A stretch of DNA of 61,376 bases from Phocoenobacter atlanticus (GCF_030764225.1 NZ_JASAXH010000015.1), one strand, 5' to 3'. Positions 8,502-18,604 are shown, numbered from the stretch's first letter. Notes: generated from the sequence alone by a model not told the origin. Program-made: numbers and translations.

Positions 8502-10292
8502 TTATTTTGAATTTTCTTCTACCAATTCATCTAATTCATTTTGCTGACGGATTTCTTCATATTCCGCTTCTTGAGCGTGAACTGAACCTTCAGGAGCCTC
8601 TGATGTTTCTCCCTCTTCCCAAGGGGCAACATCTGGCACTTCTTCAATATGAATAGTACTTAATGAATAATCAGGTTGATAATATAAATCGTATTTTGCC
8701 GCTTTAATTGTTGAAAGCATAATTAATGACATTATCACTAATAGTGGTGCACCCGCAAAAATAGAGGCTGTTTGTAAGGTACTTAAATCGCCGATGAGCA
8801 TTAAGGTTGCTGGCATAAAGCACAACGTGAATGCCCAAAATAGTCTATTCCAACGTTTTGGCTCATCATCAACTTCGTGTTGTACAACAGATGCTAAAAT
8901 GTAAGAAATACTATCAAAAGTGGTGGCAGTAAAGATAATGGCTAAAATAGTAAATACGGCAATGGCGACTTTAGCTATTGGTAAGGTATGCAAAATAGCA
9001 AAGATAGTTGCTGTTGCTCCTTGAGTATTCAGCACATTAATAACATCTAATTCTCCAGAAAGGTGCATATATAAACCATAGTTACCTAAAACCATAAAGA
9101 ATACAGAACAACCAAGAGAACCAAAGAAGATTGAACCAATTGCCATTTGACGGATAGTACGACCTCTTGAAATTTTGGCAATAAATAGCCCAATAGTTGG
9201 TGCAAATACTAACCACCACGCCCAGTAGAACACTGTCCAATCACCAGGGAAGTTAGTATCTTTAAAGCCTAATTCTGTAAATTCACCAAAGGCTTCTGTC
9301 CAAGTCATCATTGAAATAATATTGGTTAATGAGCGACCTAAGGCTTCTAAACCAGTGTCAAACATAAAGACGGTTGGTCCTACGCAGAATACAAAAATTA
9401 AGAAACCAATGGCTAAATAGAAATTGATATTAGAAAGGAATTGAATTCCACCTTTTAATCCTTGATAAGCACTGTAAGCAAAAATTAGCGTAGTAACAAA
9501 GAGTACAACCAATTGCATTGTTGTGTTATTTGGTGTGTTAAAGAGTTCGTGTAAACCTTGAGTTATCATAGGAGATGCAAGACCTAGTGAAGTCGCTCCA
9601 CCACCAATCATACCAAAAATAAAGAATACATCGACTAAACGTCCCCAATTACTTTTAGCAAATTTTTCTCCTAATAATGGCATTAAACTTTGACTTACTT
9701 TTAAAATAGGGGAATTTCGTACGTGAGCAAAATAAGCAATAGAGACAGCTGGAACTAAATAAATTGCCCAAGCCACAGGTCCCCAGTGGAATAATCCATA
9801 AGTACTTGCCCATTTAATCGCATCAGGGGTTGCCGCTTCAATACCAAATGGAGGTCCTTGATAATAGTATGTCCATTCTAAAATACCCCAATAAAGGATA
9901 CCAGCTCCAATACCTCCACAGAACATCATTGCAGCCCAAGAGCTCGTTTTAAACTCAATGTCATCTTCTGGTTTACCTAACTTAATGTTACCAATATCTG
10001 AGAAAGAAATATAAATAACAAAAATAACAGCAAGTACACCAAACATTAAGTAAGCACCACCGAGTTTATCTGTTACAAAACCTTTGATTTCATCAACCCA
10101 ATAAGCACCTTGCTCAGGGAAGAAAATTAACGGAAGAGTAACAGAAAATAAGATGACTAATACACCAAAGAACGTAAATTTATCAATTCGAGTATCAAAT
10201 TGTTCTACTTTAGGTTCTGAGGTTTTGTCTGAATTAAAACTACCAATAGATTGGTTAGTTTTTTGTGAATTTTTGTTGAGTGAGTCGTTCAT
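8502..10292 (-). CDS. betT: BCCT-family choline/betaine transporter
   Basis: A 596-residue inner-membrane carrier of the betaine/choline/carnitine transporter family with twelve predicted membrane spans. The family signature is visible as DWTVFYWAWWLVFAPTIGLF, followed by KISRGRTIRQM, and an early Trp-rich ILYWGILEWTYYY. It starts two bases after arsC and ends the bet operon, so choline is the likely substrate, imported for oxidation to glycine betaine. The hydrophilic C-terminal tail is short (about 65 residues after the last span) and acidic; the E. coli BetT tail is longer. Energy comes from an ion gradient. Confidence 0.9.
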   Translation of the reverse strand: MNDSLNKNSQKTNQSIGSFNSDKTSEPKVEQFDTRIDKFTFFGVLVILFSVTLPLIFFPEQGAYWVDEIKGFVTDKLGGAYLMFGVLAVIFVIYISFSDIGNIKLGKPEDDIEFKTSSWAAMMFCGGIGAGILYWGILEWTYYYQGPPFGIEAATPDAIKWASTYGLFHWGPVAWAIYLVPAVSIAYFAHVRNSPILKVSQSLMPLLGEKFAKSNWGRLVDVFFIFGMIGGGATSLGLASPMITQGLHELFNTPNNTTMQLVVLFVTTLIFAYSAYQGLKGGIQFLSNINFYLAIGFLIFVFCVGPTVFMFDTGLEALGRSLTNIISMMTWTEAFGEFTELGFKDTNFPGDWTVFYWAWWLVFAPTIGLFIAKISRGRTIRQMAIGSIFFGSLGCSVFFMVLGNYGLYMHLSGELDVINVLNTQGATATIFAILHTLPIAKVAIAVFTILAIIFTATTFDSISYILASVVQHEVDDEPKRWNRLFWAFTLCFMPATLMLIGDLSTLQTASIFAGAPLLVIMSLIMLSTIKAAKYDLYYQPDYSLSTIHIEEVPDVAPWEEGETSEAPEGSVHAQEAEYEEIRQQNELDELVEENSK

Positions 10293-10294
10293 AA

Positions 10295-10663
10295 TTATTT
10301 ATCTCCATTGTTAGATAAAATACATTCAATATTTTCTAATGGTCGTCCTAATTTTGTACCAAATTCTGTTTGTACAATTGGGCGGTTTATTAAGACTGGA
10401 TTTTCTACCATTGCTTGAATAAGTTGTTGTTCTGACAGTTTTTTATCTGCAAGATTAAGTGTTTTATAAGGTTCTTCATTGGTACGTAGTAAATCACGTG
10501 CAGACATTCCCATTTCAGTTAAAAGTTGTGAAAGTGTATCTGCGTTTGGAGGAGTATCTAAATAGAGAATGACCTCAGTATTAAAACCTCTTTCTTCAAG
10601 TATCGCTAATGCACCACGAGACTTACTGCATTTGGGGTTGTGATAAATAGTTGCTTTTTTCAT
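10295..10663 (-). CDS. arsC: ArsC-family reductase (glutaredoxin-dependent arsenate reductase type)
   Basis: A 122-residue thioredoxin-fold protein with the ArsC active site: Cys12 in HNPKCSKSRGAL and the arginines at positions 60, 94 and 107 that bind the oxyanion in the plasmid R773 enzyme. These predict glutathione/glutaredoxin-coupled reduction of arsenate. No arsenite exporter or ArsR regulator is nearby; the gene is embedded between betA and betT, two bases upstream of betT. The role may therefore differ from arsenic resistance (YfgD/Spx-like relatives exist), although the full set of catalytic residues argues for a working reductase. Confidence 0.82.
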   Translation of the reverse strand: MKKATIYHNPKCSKSRGALAILEERGFNTEVILYLDTPPNADTLSQLLTEMGMSARDLLRTNEEPYKTLNLADKKLSEQQLIQAMVENPVLINRPIVQTEFGTKLGRPLENIECILSNNGDK

Positions 10664-10707
10664 TATTTTTTCCTAATTTAAAATATGTAAAAAATGAAAA
10701 TAATCTC

Positions 10708-10741
10708 ACCGCTTTAAAATATAGTTTAATATCTAAGCGGT
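10708..10741. repeat. DNA uptake signal cores in the betA-arsC gap
   Basis: accgctt at 10708-10714 and aagcggt at 10735-10741 face outward in the gap between arsC and betA, with a caaatttttg-type AT tract after the second. They match the 7-base core of the Actinobacillus-type uptake signal. Confidence 0.6.
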
Positions 10742-10766
10742 TAGATATCATCAAAAATTTGCAAAT

Positions 10767-12437
10767 TTATTTACTTTTTGGTGGTAAACCATTTGCTTTA
10801 AAATAAGGCACTTCTGCACGTGGTAATGGTTCAATGCCACGAATATGATCCGCAATTTTTTCTGCCATCATAATGGTTGGGGCATTTAGGTTACCTGTGG
10901 TAATTATTGGCATAATTGAAGCATCAATTACACGCAAACTTTCCACGCCGTGTACGCGTCCAAAATTATCAACAACGGCATCTTCGCCTGAGCCCATTTT
11001 ATTACTACAAGATGGATGGAAGGCGGTTTCTGCGTGTTCACGAATAAAGTCATCTAATTGTTCATCTGTTTGACAGTCAATTCCCGGTGATAACTCTTTT
11101 CCGACATAAGGTTTTAGTGAATCTTGGGTAAAGATATCACGAGTGATACGAATGGCGGATCTAAACTCTTCCCAGTCTTGCTCTGTTGCCATATAGTTGA
11201 ACAGAATACTTGGGTACTCGTGTGGATCTTTTGATTTAATTCTAATTCTTCCACGACTTGGAGAACGCATTGAACCGACGTGAGCTTGGAAACCGTGACT
11301 TTCAATCGCATTCGAACCATCATAGTTTACAGCGATTGGTAAGAAGTGATATTGTAAGTTTGGCCATTCAAAACGTTCATCAGAACGGATAAATCCGCCT
11401 GCTTCAAACTGGTTACTTGCCCCTAAACCTGTGCCTTTAAACATCCATTCTGCACCAATCATTGCTTGGTTGTGTAATTTTAAACTTGGTGCAATACTTA
11501 CAGGTTTTATACATTCAAACTGAACATAAAGCTCTAAGTGGTCTTGTAAGTTTTCGCCCACCCCTTTTAATTCGTGAACAACAGGAATATCTAACTCTTT
11601 TAATAACTCAGCATTACCAATACCTGAACGTTGTAAAATGGTTGGCGATGCAATTGCACCAGAGCAAAGTAATACTTCTTTTTTCGCAGACGCTTTAATT
11701 GATTGATCGGCTTTTAAATAGCAGACACCAACCGCTTTTTTACCTTCAAATAAAATACGATCGGTGGTTGCTTTTGTGACAATTACTAAATTTTCTCTTG
11801 CTCTGACTTCATCAGATAAATAACCACGAGCAGTACTACAACGGCGACCATTTGGGCTGACGGTACGATCCATAGGACCAAAACCTTCTTGTTGATAGCC
11901 ATTTAAGTCTTCCGTTTTTGGATAGCCTGCTTGCACACCCGCTTCCACCATTGCGTGGAATAACTCATTATTACCAGTTTTTGGGGTTGTTACGTGTAAA
12001 GGACCTGAATCGCCGTGATAGTCATTACCGCCAATATCACGAGTTTCTGCTTTTTTGAAATAAGGTAAACAATCCTGATATGTCCAGTTAGCTAATAAAG
12101 GATCTTGCTCAGCCCAATTATCGTAATCCATTGCATTACCACGAATATAGCACATACCATTGATCAACGATGAGCCACCCAGCCCTTTACCACGTCCGCA
12201 TTGCATACGACGGTTATTCATAAATGGTTCAGGATCGGTTTCATAACCCCAGTTATACTGTTTAGTTTGAATAGGAAAGGCTAAGGCGGCTGGCATTTGT
12301 GTACGCCAGTCTAAGCGATAATCTGGACCTCCCGCTTCTAATAATAAAACATTAGTTTCTTTATCTTCGGTTAAGCGAGCCGCTAATACACCACCTGCTG
12401 AACCTGCACCGATAATAATATAATCAAATTCTCTCAT
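10767..12437 (-). CDS. betA: Choline dehydrogenase
   Basis: A 556-residue GMC-family flavoprotein oxidising choline to betaine aldehyde (and on to betaine) at the membrane. The FAD-binding DYIIIGAGSAGGVLAARL opens the protein; GGSSLINGMCYIRGN is GMC signature 1 and GAIASPTILQRSGIG signature 2. The C-terminal FHPSCSNKMG contains the active-site His region and NLNAPTIMMAEKIADHI closes the fold. Length fits BetA. It lies 23 bases after betB in the betIBA order, with arsC and betT downstream. Confidence 0.96.
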   Translation of the reverse strand: MREFDYIIIGAGSAGGVLAARLTEDKETNVLLLEAGGPDYRLDWRTQMPAALAFPIQTKQYNWGYETDPEPFMNNRRMQCGRGKGLGGSSLINGMCYIRGNAMDYDNWAEQDPLLANWTYQDCLPYFKKAETRDIGGNDYHGDSGPLHVTTPKTGNNELFHAMVEAGVQAGYPKTEDLNGYQQEGFGPMDRTVSPNGRRCSTARGYLSDEVRARENLVIVTKATTDRILFEGKKAVGVCYLKADQSIKASAKKEVLLCSGAIASPTILQRSGIGNAELLKELDIPVVHELKGVGENLQDHLELYVQFECIKPVSIAPSLKLHNQAMIGAEWMFKGTGLGASNQFEAGGFIRSDERFEWPNLQYHFLPIAVNYDGSNAIESHGFQAHVGSMRSPSRGRIRIKSKDPHEYPSILFNYMATEQDWEEFRSAIRITRDIFTQDSLKPYVGKELSPGIDCQTDEQLDDFIREHAETAFHPSCSNKMGSGEDAVVDNFGRVHGVESLRVIDASIMPIITTGNLNAPTIMMAEKIADHIRGIEPLPRAEVPYFKANGLPPKSK

Positions 12438-12460
12438 TGTGTTCTCCTTTTTCTTTAAGA

Positions 12461-13924
12461 TTAGAATACAGATTCAAATCTGCCTAATTCAACTTGGATT
12501 GATTTTGTCTGGGTATAATGTTTTAAGGTTTCGATCCCATTTTCACGCCCAATACCCGATTGTTTATAACCCCCGACAGGCATTTTAGCGTCAGATTCGC
12601 CCCAAGTGTTGATCCAACAAATACCTGCTTCAAGCTGATGAATAATGCGGTGTGCTTTGTTTAAATCTTTGGTTACCACACCTGCTGCTAAACCATATTC
12701 CGTATTATTTGCTCGTTCAATGACTTCTTGCTCTGTTTCATAGCTTAAAATACTCATTACAGGACCAAAAATCTCTTCTTTGGTAATCGTCATTTCATCA
12801 GTACAATCGGTAAAGACCGTTGGTTTTACATAATAGCCTTGTGGCAAACTCATCTCACGTTCGCCACCAATTAAGCATTTTGCCCCTTCTTTTTTACCAA
12901 GCTCAATATAATTTAATACTCGGTTCATATGCGGTTCGCTAACCAATGGACCAAAGTTTGTTTCAGGATTTTGAGGATCGCCTATTTTAAAACGTTGTAC
13001 ACGCTCTAATACTTTTTGCTCAAATTCGGCTTTAAGTTTCGCTGGAACAAAAACACGAGTACCATTCGTACAAACTTGACCTGAACTATAAAAGTTCGCC
13101 ATTACCGCAATATCTGCTGCTAAATCTAAATCGGCATCATCACAAATGACCACAGGCGATTTGCCTCCTAATTCCATTGTGACTTCTTTTAAATTAGAGG
13201 TAATCGCACTGGCACACACTTTTTTACCCGTAGCAGATCCACCAGTGAAAGAGACTTTGTCAATATGTGGATGTTGGGTTAAGAAATCGCCAATATCAGC
13301 TCCCGTTCCGTTTACCACATTAAAGACACCATCTGGCACACCTGCTTCGGTTAAAATTTCTGCTAATTTTAAGGTAGTTAGAGGGGTTACCTCACTTGGT
13401 TTAAAGACAACGGCATTCCCTGCGGCTAAAGCTGGGGCTAACTTCCACATTGCAATTTGGATCGGATAATTCCACGCACCAATGCTTGCAATTACGCCCA
13501 ATGGCTCACGGCGAGTGTAAATAAAACTGTCTTCACGAAGCGGAATTTGTGTACCTTCAATAGATGTGGCTAAGCCTGCATAATATTCAATCACATCAGC
13601 CCCAGTTACAATATCGACATACATTGTTTCACTGACAGGCTTACCTGTGTCTAAGGTTTCTAAAAGGGCTAACTCATCATTACGTTCACGTAAAATAGCT
13701 ACCGCTTTATTTAAAATTCTTGCACGCTCTACGGCGGTTAATGCTGCCCATTTTTTTTGAGCTTTAACGGCACAATCTACCGCAAAATCAATATCCTCTT
13801 TTGAAGCAACTTGAATTTCTGCTAGGGTTTCGCCTGTGGCTGGATTGATTGTGGTAAAGGTTCGCCCACTTGTAGCCTTGTGGTATTTACCGTTGATATA
13901 AAGTTGTTGAGTGGGAAATTTCAT
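12461..13924 (-). CDS. betB: Betaine-aldehyde dehydrogenase
   Basis: A 487-residue NAD(P)-dependent aldehyde dehydrogenase converting betaine aldehyde to glycine betaine, the osmoprotectant. The general-base Glu lies in VTMELGGKSPVV and the nucleophile Cys in SSGQVCTNGTRVFV. GSATGKKV is the coenzyme-binding turn and KEEIFGPVMS the late family motif. The start ATG overlaps the betI stop by four bases. With betA it forms the two-step choline oxidation pathway. Confidence 0.96.
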   Translation of the reverse strand: MKFPTQQLYINGKYHKATSGRTFTTINPATGETLAEIQVASKEDIDFAVDCAVKAQKKWAALTAVERARILNKAVAILRERNDELALLETLDTGKPVSETMYVDIVTGADVIEYYAGLATSIEGTQIPLREDSFIYTRREPLGVIASIGAWNYPIQIAMWKLAPALAAGNAVVFKPSEVTPLTTLKLAEILTEAGVPDGVFNVVNGTGADIGDFLTQHPHIDKVSFTGGSATGKKVCASAITSNLKEVTMELGGKSPVVICDDADLDLAADIAVMANFYSSGQVCTNGTRVFVPAKLKAEFEQKVLERVQRFKIGDPQNPETNFGPLVSEPHMNRVLNYIELGKKEGAKCLIGGEREMSLPQGYYVKPTVFTDCTDEMTITKEEIFGPVMSILSYETEQEVIERANNTEYGLAAGVVTKDLNKAHRIIHQLEAGICWINTWGESDAKMPVGGYKQSGIGRENGIETLKHYTQTKSIQVELGRFESVF

Positions 13925-14505
13925 TGTTCCTCCAATAATTTGTTTAGAAATTGTTTTGCGATAAATCGAGCCTGATAATGATCAAACTCCTCGCTACGTA
14001 AACTACCGTGTAGCCATAAGCCATCAATTAAGGCAGCTAATCCTCGTGCAGCATTTTTTGCTTGTTGATTTGGTAATAATTTTTTGAAATGAAATAATAA
14101 ATTTGAATGTAAGCGACTGTCATTGATTTTTTGTAAACGATTCAAATCATCTTGGTGCATACTCATCGACCAAAATGAAAGCCATACTTTCATTCTTGCA
14201 GAGTCAGTATCGGGGTCAAAATTACAATCAATAATAATTTCAATGGCTTGATAGGGGGTTAAATTAGTTTCGGACTTACTTTTTTCAGTGATGGTGACAC
14301 GTAATTCTCTCATTAAATCACGCATTGTTTCATACAACAGCCCCATTTTTCCGCCAAAATAATGACTAATTATTCCAGAAGATAAACCTGCTTGTTGTGC
14401 GATTTGAACAATCGTTGTATCTGCTACCCCATATTTTTCAACACAAATTAATGTTGCTTCAATAAGTTGTTGTCGCCTAATTTCTAACATACCAACTTTA
14501 GGCAT
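13921..14505 (-). CDS. betI: TetR-family choline-responsive repressor BetI
   Basis: A 194-residue TetR-type repressor. The N-terminal helix-turn-helix is VADTTIVQIAQQAGLSSGIISHYFGGKMGLL and matches BetI closely, starting from MPKVGMLEIRRQQLIEAT. BetI represses the bet genes until choline binds. It is the first gene of the operon and overlaps betB, so it is autoregulated in the usual arrangement. A perfect palindrome resembling the known BetI site lies 55 bases upstream of the start. Confidence 0.93.
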   Translation of the reverse strand: MPKVGMLEIRRQQLIEATLICVEKYGVADTTIVQIAQQAGLSSGIISHYFGGKMGLLYETMRDLMRELRVTITEKSKSETNLTPYQAIEIIIDCNFDPDTDSARMKVWLSFWSMSMHQDDLNRLQKINDSRLHSNLLFHFKKLLPNQQAKNAARGLAALIDGLWLHGSLRSEEFDHYQARFIAKQFLNKLLEEQ

Positions 14506-14559
14506 AAAGAGATCCTTTAATTGACGGTAATTAAGATTACGTTATTTTAATTTATTTTG

Positions 14560-14573
14560 ATTGAACGTTCAAT
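14560..14573. promoter_or_regulatory. Probable BetI operator upstream of betI
   Basis: attgaacgttcaat is a perfect 14-base palindrome centred about 60 bases upstream of the betI start, flanked by AT-rich near-symmetric sequence. TetR-type BetI sites in enterics contain a closely similar ttgaacgttcaa core. Position and symmetry make it the best operator candidate for choline-controlled expression of betI-betB-betA-arsC-betT. Confidence 0.75.
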
Positions 14574-14595
14574 TAAAATAAAAAGCAGTTAAAAA

Positions 14596-14604
14596 ACAAG
14601 CGGT
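14596..14604 (+). repeat. Full 9-base uptake signal acaagcggt
   Basis: acaagcggt is the complete Actinobacillus pleuropneumoniae-type DNA uptake core. Further full copies occur at 15752-15760 (within recB), 34868-34876 and 49070-49078 (reverse complement). Together they place the genome in that uptake-signal group of Pasteurellaceae. Confidence 0.7.
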
Positions 14605-14651
14605 GACTTGTATGAAAAAATTTGCAAGATATTTTTAATAACTATCAACCA

Positions 14652-14750
14652 AGCTCTATTGTTTCTTGTTACATAGGCAAAAAACTTATTGCACCGATGA
14701 TTTATGAAAATATCAAGATTAGCACTTCATCTGAAGCGTGGTTTGAAAAA
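14652..14750 (+). pseudogene. Transposase fragment between betI and recB
   Basis: In one frame this stretch reads SSIVSCYIGKKLIAPMIYEN and ends SEAWFEK, which resembles the centre of IS630-type DDE transposases (a 'GKKLIAPM...F..WF.K' pattern). Neither a start region nor the catalytic motifs that should surround it are present. The rest of the 346-base gap holds the BetI operator and uptake-signal sequences. Recognition is from memory of the family and is tentative. Confidence 0.45.
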
Positions 14751-14851
14751 ACTGGCAAAATATTAAATGATATTTACGCAAGATACCGCTTAAATTTAGT
14801 TTATTTTTGGATGTTTTATTGTCTTATTTTTCATACTTTCTCCTCTTTAAT

Positions 14852-17800
14852 TTATCCAAACAGTTCATCCATTTTTTCAATTAATTCTTTACTTGGTTTA
14901 TCAAAAAATACCCCATTTTGTGGTGAACCATCCATTGCTCGTAAGAATAAATAGGTTATACCACCAAAATCTCGATCATAATCATAATCTTCTAAACGAG
15001 AGTTTAAATAACGATGTACTGCCAAAGTGTAAAGTAAATATTGCAAATCATAACGATATTGCCCTATTACTTTCTCTAAATTTTGAATAGAGTAATCTTC
15101 AGCAAAATTGCCTAAAAAATTAGATTTGTAATCCAAAATATAAAATTTTCCATCCACTTTAATAATACAATCAATAAATCCTCGTACAAAACCATTGAGT
15201 TTGGGTAAAGATAATGAGGGTAAATCTTTTAATTTTGCGTGTTTTTTTATCAATTCATTTAGTTTTGGTAAGGCATTACTATTTTTTAAGTTTAAGTAAA
15301 ATTGTAATTCATTTAAGCGTTGTGAATTTGGAATATCTTTTAGGCAAAACTCGTTTTCAATAATTGGCGTCGTTAAAATTTGTTCAAACCATTGTATTGT
15401 TGGTTCAATCCAATTTTCCTCTAAATGTAATTGCTCACAGAGTATTGCTACTTTTTCACTGTTAATCGGTTGCGTAAAATCACAATGCTCAAAAAAACTG
15501 TGTAAAATTGTTCCTACTTTGGTGCTATGTGGAAAAGTAAAAGGTGAATAAAGGCTTTGTATCTCTTCATTCGGTGTTATTGCAGCATTTTGATAATCAT
15601 AATCTTGTACTAATTCAGAATGCTTTTCTTCTTGCCATTGATGATAGGAATGCAATGCACTAAAACTCGTGATTTGACCATCACGTTTAATTTTTTGAGT
15701 AAAGGTTTTGGCACACAAATTTTGATAGTTTTCTTCATTTGGCGACCAATCACAAGCGGTAGGATTTTTATCTAAATTTACAATTTTTCCAGTAAGTTGT
15801 TTTTTCTCTAATAACGTTTTTGTGGGTAATAATTCTAAATTACTCGTTGTCTCACCAATTTCGCCGTTACTTAATAAATATGCCATTGCATTCCAACTAT
15901 TTGTAGCTTTAAATTGTTGCGGCAAAATAAAGTTTATTTGAAAAACAGCACGCGTAATAGCGACATAAATTAAACGTAAATCTTCCGCAAATTCTTCTTT
16001 GGCAATTGCATTTTTGATTTCATCAGAATAATCACCAAATACCCATTGTTGTTGATTATTTTGATCCCGATATACCTGCCCAAGTTTGAAACTGGTTGTT
16101 TTACCCACAAAAGGTAGCCAAACAATGGGATATTCCAACCCTTTTGAACCGTGAAAAGTAATAATTTTAATCAATTTTTGCTCTGTTTCTAAACGCAGCA
16201 CTTGTTCTTCTTGATTATCCTCTGCATTGTCTAATTGCATTTCATACCAACGCACTAAAGCAGTTTCATTTTCTAAACTTGGCATTGCATTTTGTAACAA
16301 TTCCGCCAAATGTAATAAATTGGTAATTTTGCGATCACCATTGTCTGAGTTTCTTAATTTGGCAATTAAATTTTCACTAATAAAAATATGGTGTAACATA
16401 GGTAATACGCCTTGCTTTAACCATATTTCATTGTAGTGAGCAAATTTTTCTAACCATCTATCCCATTTTATTTCATTATTTTTAAGTTCAAAAATTTCAC
16501 TGGCATTTAGTTGCCATAATGCGGTACCCAGTGAAGTCAAAATGGCTTTTTGATTATTAAAATGTAAACAAGCATTTAGTAGCCATAATACTTGCTGTGC
16601 TTCTTCAGAATTATAAACACTGTGTTTTTCTGATAAAAATACAGATTGAATATTACGCTCTTTTAATGCTTCTTGAATAAGTTTTGCTTCTTTGCCACTT
16701 CTCACTAAAATAGCAATATCTTGTGGTTTAAGCGGTAACTTATTTTGTTCTTTTTGCAAAAAAAGTTCACCTTGTTGTGCCAGTTTTAATTGTTGCTGAA
16801 TTTCACTTGCACAATGTTCAGCACTGGCTTGAGCATACAAAGTATCAAATCTCTCTTTTCCTTTTCTTTGACTTTCTACAAATTTATTATCGAGTAAAAA
16901 ATAATGAATACTATCTTGTCCAATAACCTGCTGTTTTTTATCATTAAATTCAACAGATTGAAATAAAATATCTTGATAGATAAAAGGGGAGAGTTCATTT
17001 TTCAAATCAAACAGCTGATTAGTTTCACAGACAATAGTCGGTTGTGATCGCCAGTTTTTATTTAATGTTGCTTGCTCTTGTGCTTGTTTCGATGCTTTAA
17101 GATAAGTAAAAATATCTGCTCCACGAAATTTATAAATAGATTGTTTGGGATCGCCAATCATTATAAAGCCCTGATTTTCACTTTTTTGCTCTATAAAAAT
17201 GGCATTAAATACTTGATATTGGGCAAGGTTGGTATCTTGGAATTCATCAATCATCGCAAAAGGATAACGCTGACGAATTTGAGTGGCTAATTTTTGTCCT
17301 TTTTCACTTTGCAAAGCAAGGTTTAATTCATTCGTAAAATCGCTGAAATTTCGTTCTTTATGGGTACGTTTATACTCTGCTAATTTTTGACGTAAGGCGA
17401 GTAAAAATTTTAATTCTAAAATAATAACTTGTTGCTTAAGCCAAAGCTCAAATTCTTGTTGATATATATTCCAATATTTTTCATTTTTTACAAAAAATTC
17501 ACTGTATAAGGGATCTTTTCCTTTTAATGTTTTATTATTAATATGAAACTGACAAAAGCGATCAAAACAAGTAGGAACTCCATTTTGATGAGTATTTGCC
17601 CACGTTTCAAGAATAGCCGTCCAAGAATCCACATAACCTTCTTGATAAGAAGTACCATTCAATGATTTTTGTTTATTTTTAGCTAAATCATCATAAATTA
17701 GCTGTGCAATCTCTTTTCCATTCTCTCGCCAATATTGTTTAATTTCATTCAAAAAAGATTGATATTTTAAATTATCACTTAAACAATTTTCTAATTGACT

Positions 17801-18439
17801 TTTTTGTATCTCAGATAAAGAAGGTAAAGTATCATTCAACTGTGTACGAACTTTCTTGAAAATAGTTTGTGGTGATTTAAGCTTATCCAAAATAAAATCA
17901 GCTTCCATCTCTGAACAAGAATAAAACAGCTCACGCCATACCTCTTCACTTAAACCTGTTAATAATTCTGTTTCATCGGGCTGTAATTCAATATCAAATC
18001 GCATTCCAGAATCAAAGGCAAAACTGGATAACATTTTTTGACAAAAACTATCAATGGTAAAAATGCTCGCTACATCAATCTCTTGTTCTGCAATACGTAA
18101 ACGTAACAATGCTACAGCTAACTGGTGTTCAATATTTTGGTAAATTTCCCACAAAAACTTATCGCTTGTTAGTGCTTCACACTTTCCTTTTTCGCCATAT
18201 TCCTGAAAATACTTTGACACTTCCGCCACTTTGACGCGAATACGATCTCGCAATTCTTGAGTTGCAGCACGCGTAAAAGTTACCACCAAAATTTGCTCCA
18301 CCGTCAAAGGCTGACAGCCCACACCGAGCAATAATCGGAGGTAAAGATTTACCATTGTATAGGTTTTACCCGTACCAGCAGATGCCTCAATTAAAGCGAC
18401 TTTATTTAAAGGAAGTGAGATAGGATCAAGCGTTTTCAT
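14852..18439 (-). CDS. recB: Exodeoxyribonuclease V subunit beta (RecB)
   Basis: A helicase-nuclease of about 1195 residues, the RecB subunit of RecBCD, which degrades and processes double-strand DNA ends. UvrD-type helicase motif I is IEASAGTGKTYTMVNLY; motif II is FAMIDEFQDTN; motif III region GDPKQSIYKFRGAD; motif VI DLRLIYVAITRAV. The C-terminal nuclease site has GFIDCIIKVDGKFYILDYKSN with the catalytic DYK. I chose the ATG at 18439 (MKTLDPISLPL) because it matches the family N-terminus; an earlier in-frame codon at 18490 would add 17 residues. recC and recD are not adjacent. Immediately upstream lies the accessory block. Confidence 0.95.
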   Translation of the reverse strand: MKTLDPISLPLNKVALIEASAGTGKTYTMVNLYLRLLLGVGCQPLTVEQILVVTFTRAATQELRDRIRVKVAEVSKYFQEYGEKGKCEALTSDKFLWEIYQNIEHQLAVALLRLRIAEQEIDVASIFTIDSFCQKMLSSFAFDSGMRFDIELQPDETELLTGLSEEVWRELFYSCSEMEADFILDKLKSPQTIFKKVRTQLNDTLPSLSEIQKSQLENCLSDNLKYQSFLNEIKQYWRENGKEIAQLIYDDLAKNKQKSLNGTSYQEGYVDSWTAILETWANTHQNGVPTCFDRFCQFHINNKTLKGKDPLYSEFFVKNEKYWNIYQQEFELWLKQQVIILELKFLLALRQKLAEYKRTHKERNFSDFTNELNLALQSEKGQKLATQIRQRYPFAMIDEFQDTNLAQYQVFNAIFIEQKSENQGFIMIGDPKQSIYKFRGADIFTYLKASKQAQEQATLNKNWRSQPTIVCETNQLFDLKNELSPFIYQDILFQSVEFNDKKQQVIGQDSIHYFLLDNKFVESQRKGKERFDTLYAQASAEHCASEIQQQLKLAQQGELFLQKEQNKLPLKPQDIAILVRSGKEAKLIQEALKERNIQSVFLSEKHSVYNSEEAQQVLWLLNACLHFNNQKAILTSLGTALWQLNASEIFELKNNEIKWDRWLEKFAHYNEIWLKQGVLPMLHHIFISENLIAKLRNSDNGDRKITNLLHLAELLQNAMPSLENETALVRWYEMQLDNAEDNQEEQVLRLETEQKLIKIITFHGSKGLEYPIVWLPFVGKTTSFKLGQVYRDQNNQQQWVFGDYSDEIKNAIAKEEFAEDLRLIYVAITRAVFQINFILPQQFKATNSWNAMAYLLSNGEIGETTSNLELLPTKTLLEKKQLTGKIVNLDKNPTACDWSPNEENYQNLCAKTFTQKIKRDGQITSFSALHSYHQWQEEKHSELVQDYDYQNAAITPNEEIQSLYSPFTFPHSTKVGTILHSFFEHCDFTQPINSEKVAILCEQLHLEENWIEPTIQWFEQILTTPIIENEFCLKDIPNSQRLNELQFYLNLKNSNALPKLNELIKKHAKLKDLPSLSLPKLNGFVRGFIDCIIKVDGKFYILDYKSNFLGNFAEDYSIQNLEKVIGQYRYDLQYLLYTLAVHRYLNSRLEDYDYDRDFGGITYLFLRAMDGSPQNGVFFDKPSKELIEKMDELFG

Positions 18440-18604
18440 AAGTAACCATTTTTGTTTAATAAGCGGTATCATTTTATAGAAAATTTGCAAGTTTTTATAG
18501 AGAAAATAATTTTTAAATTTTGACTTTTAATTTGGGGGATTAGCCTGTTAATATAGATATTAAAAAATAAGTTTTAATCCACTATAACTTTAGGAGAGTT
18601 TATT

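Noticed and set aside
8450..8656. Small plus-strand frame at the end of betT
   Set aside because: It overlaps the conserved C-terminal part of betT on the other strand and has no ribosome site.
14622..14954. A 110-residue gene between betI and recB
   Set aside because: Only the central third resembles a transposase; its end runs into recB on the other strand and there is no ribosome site. Kept as a fragment only.
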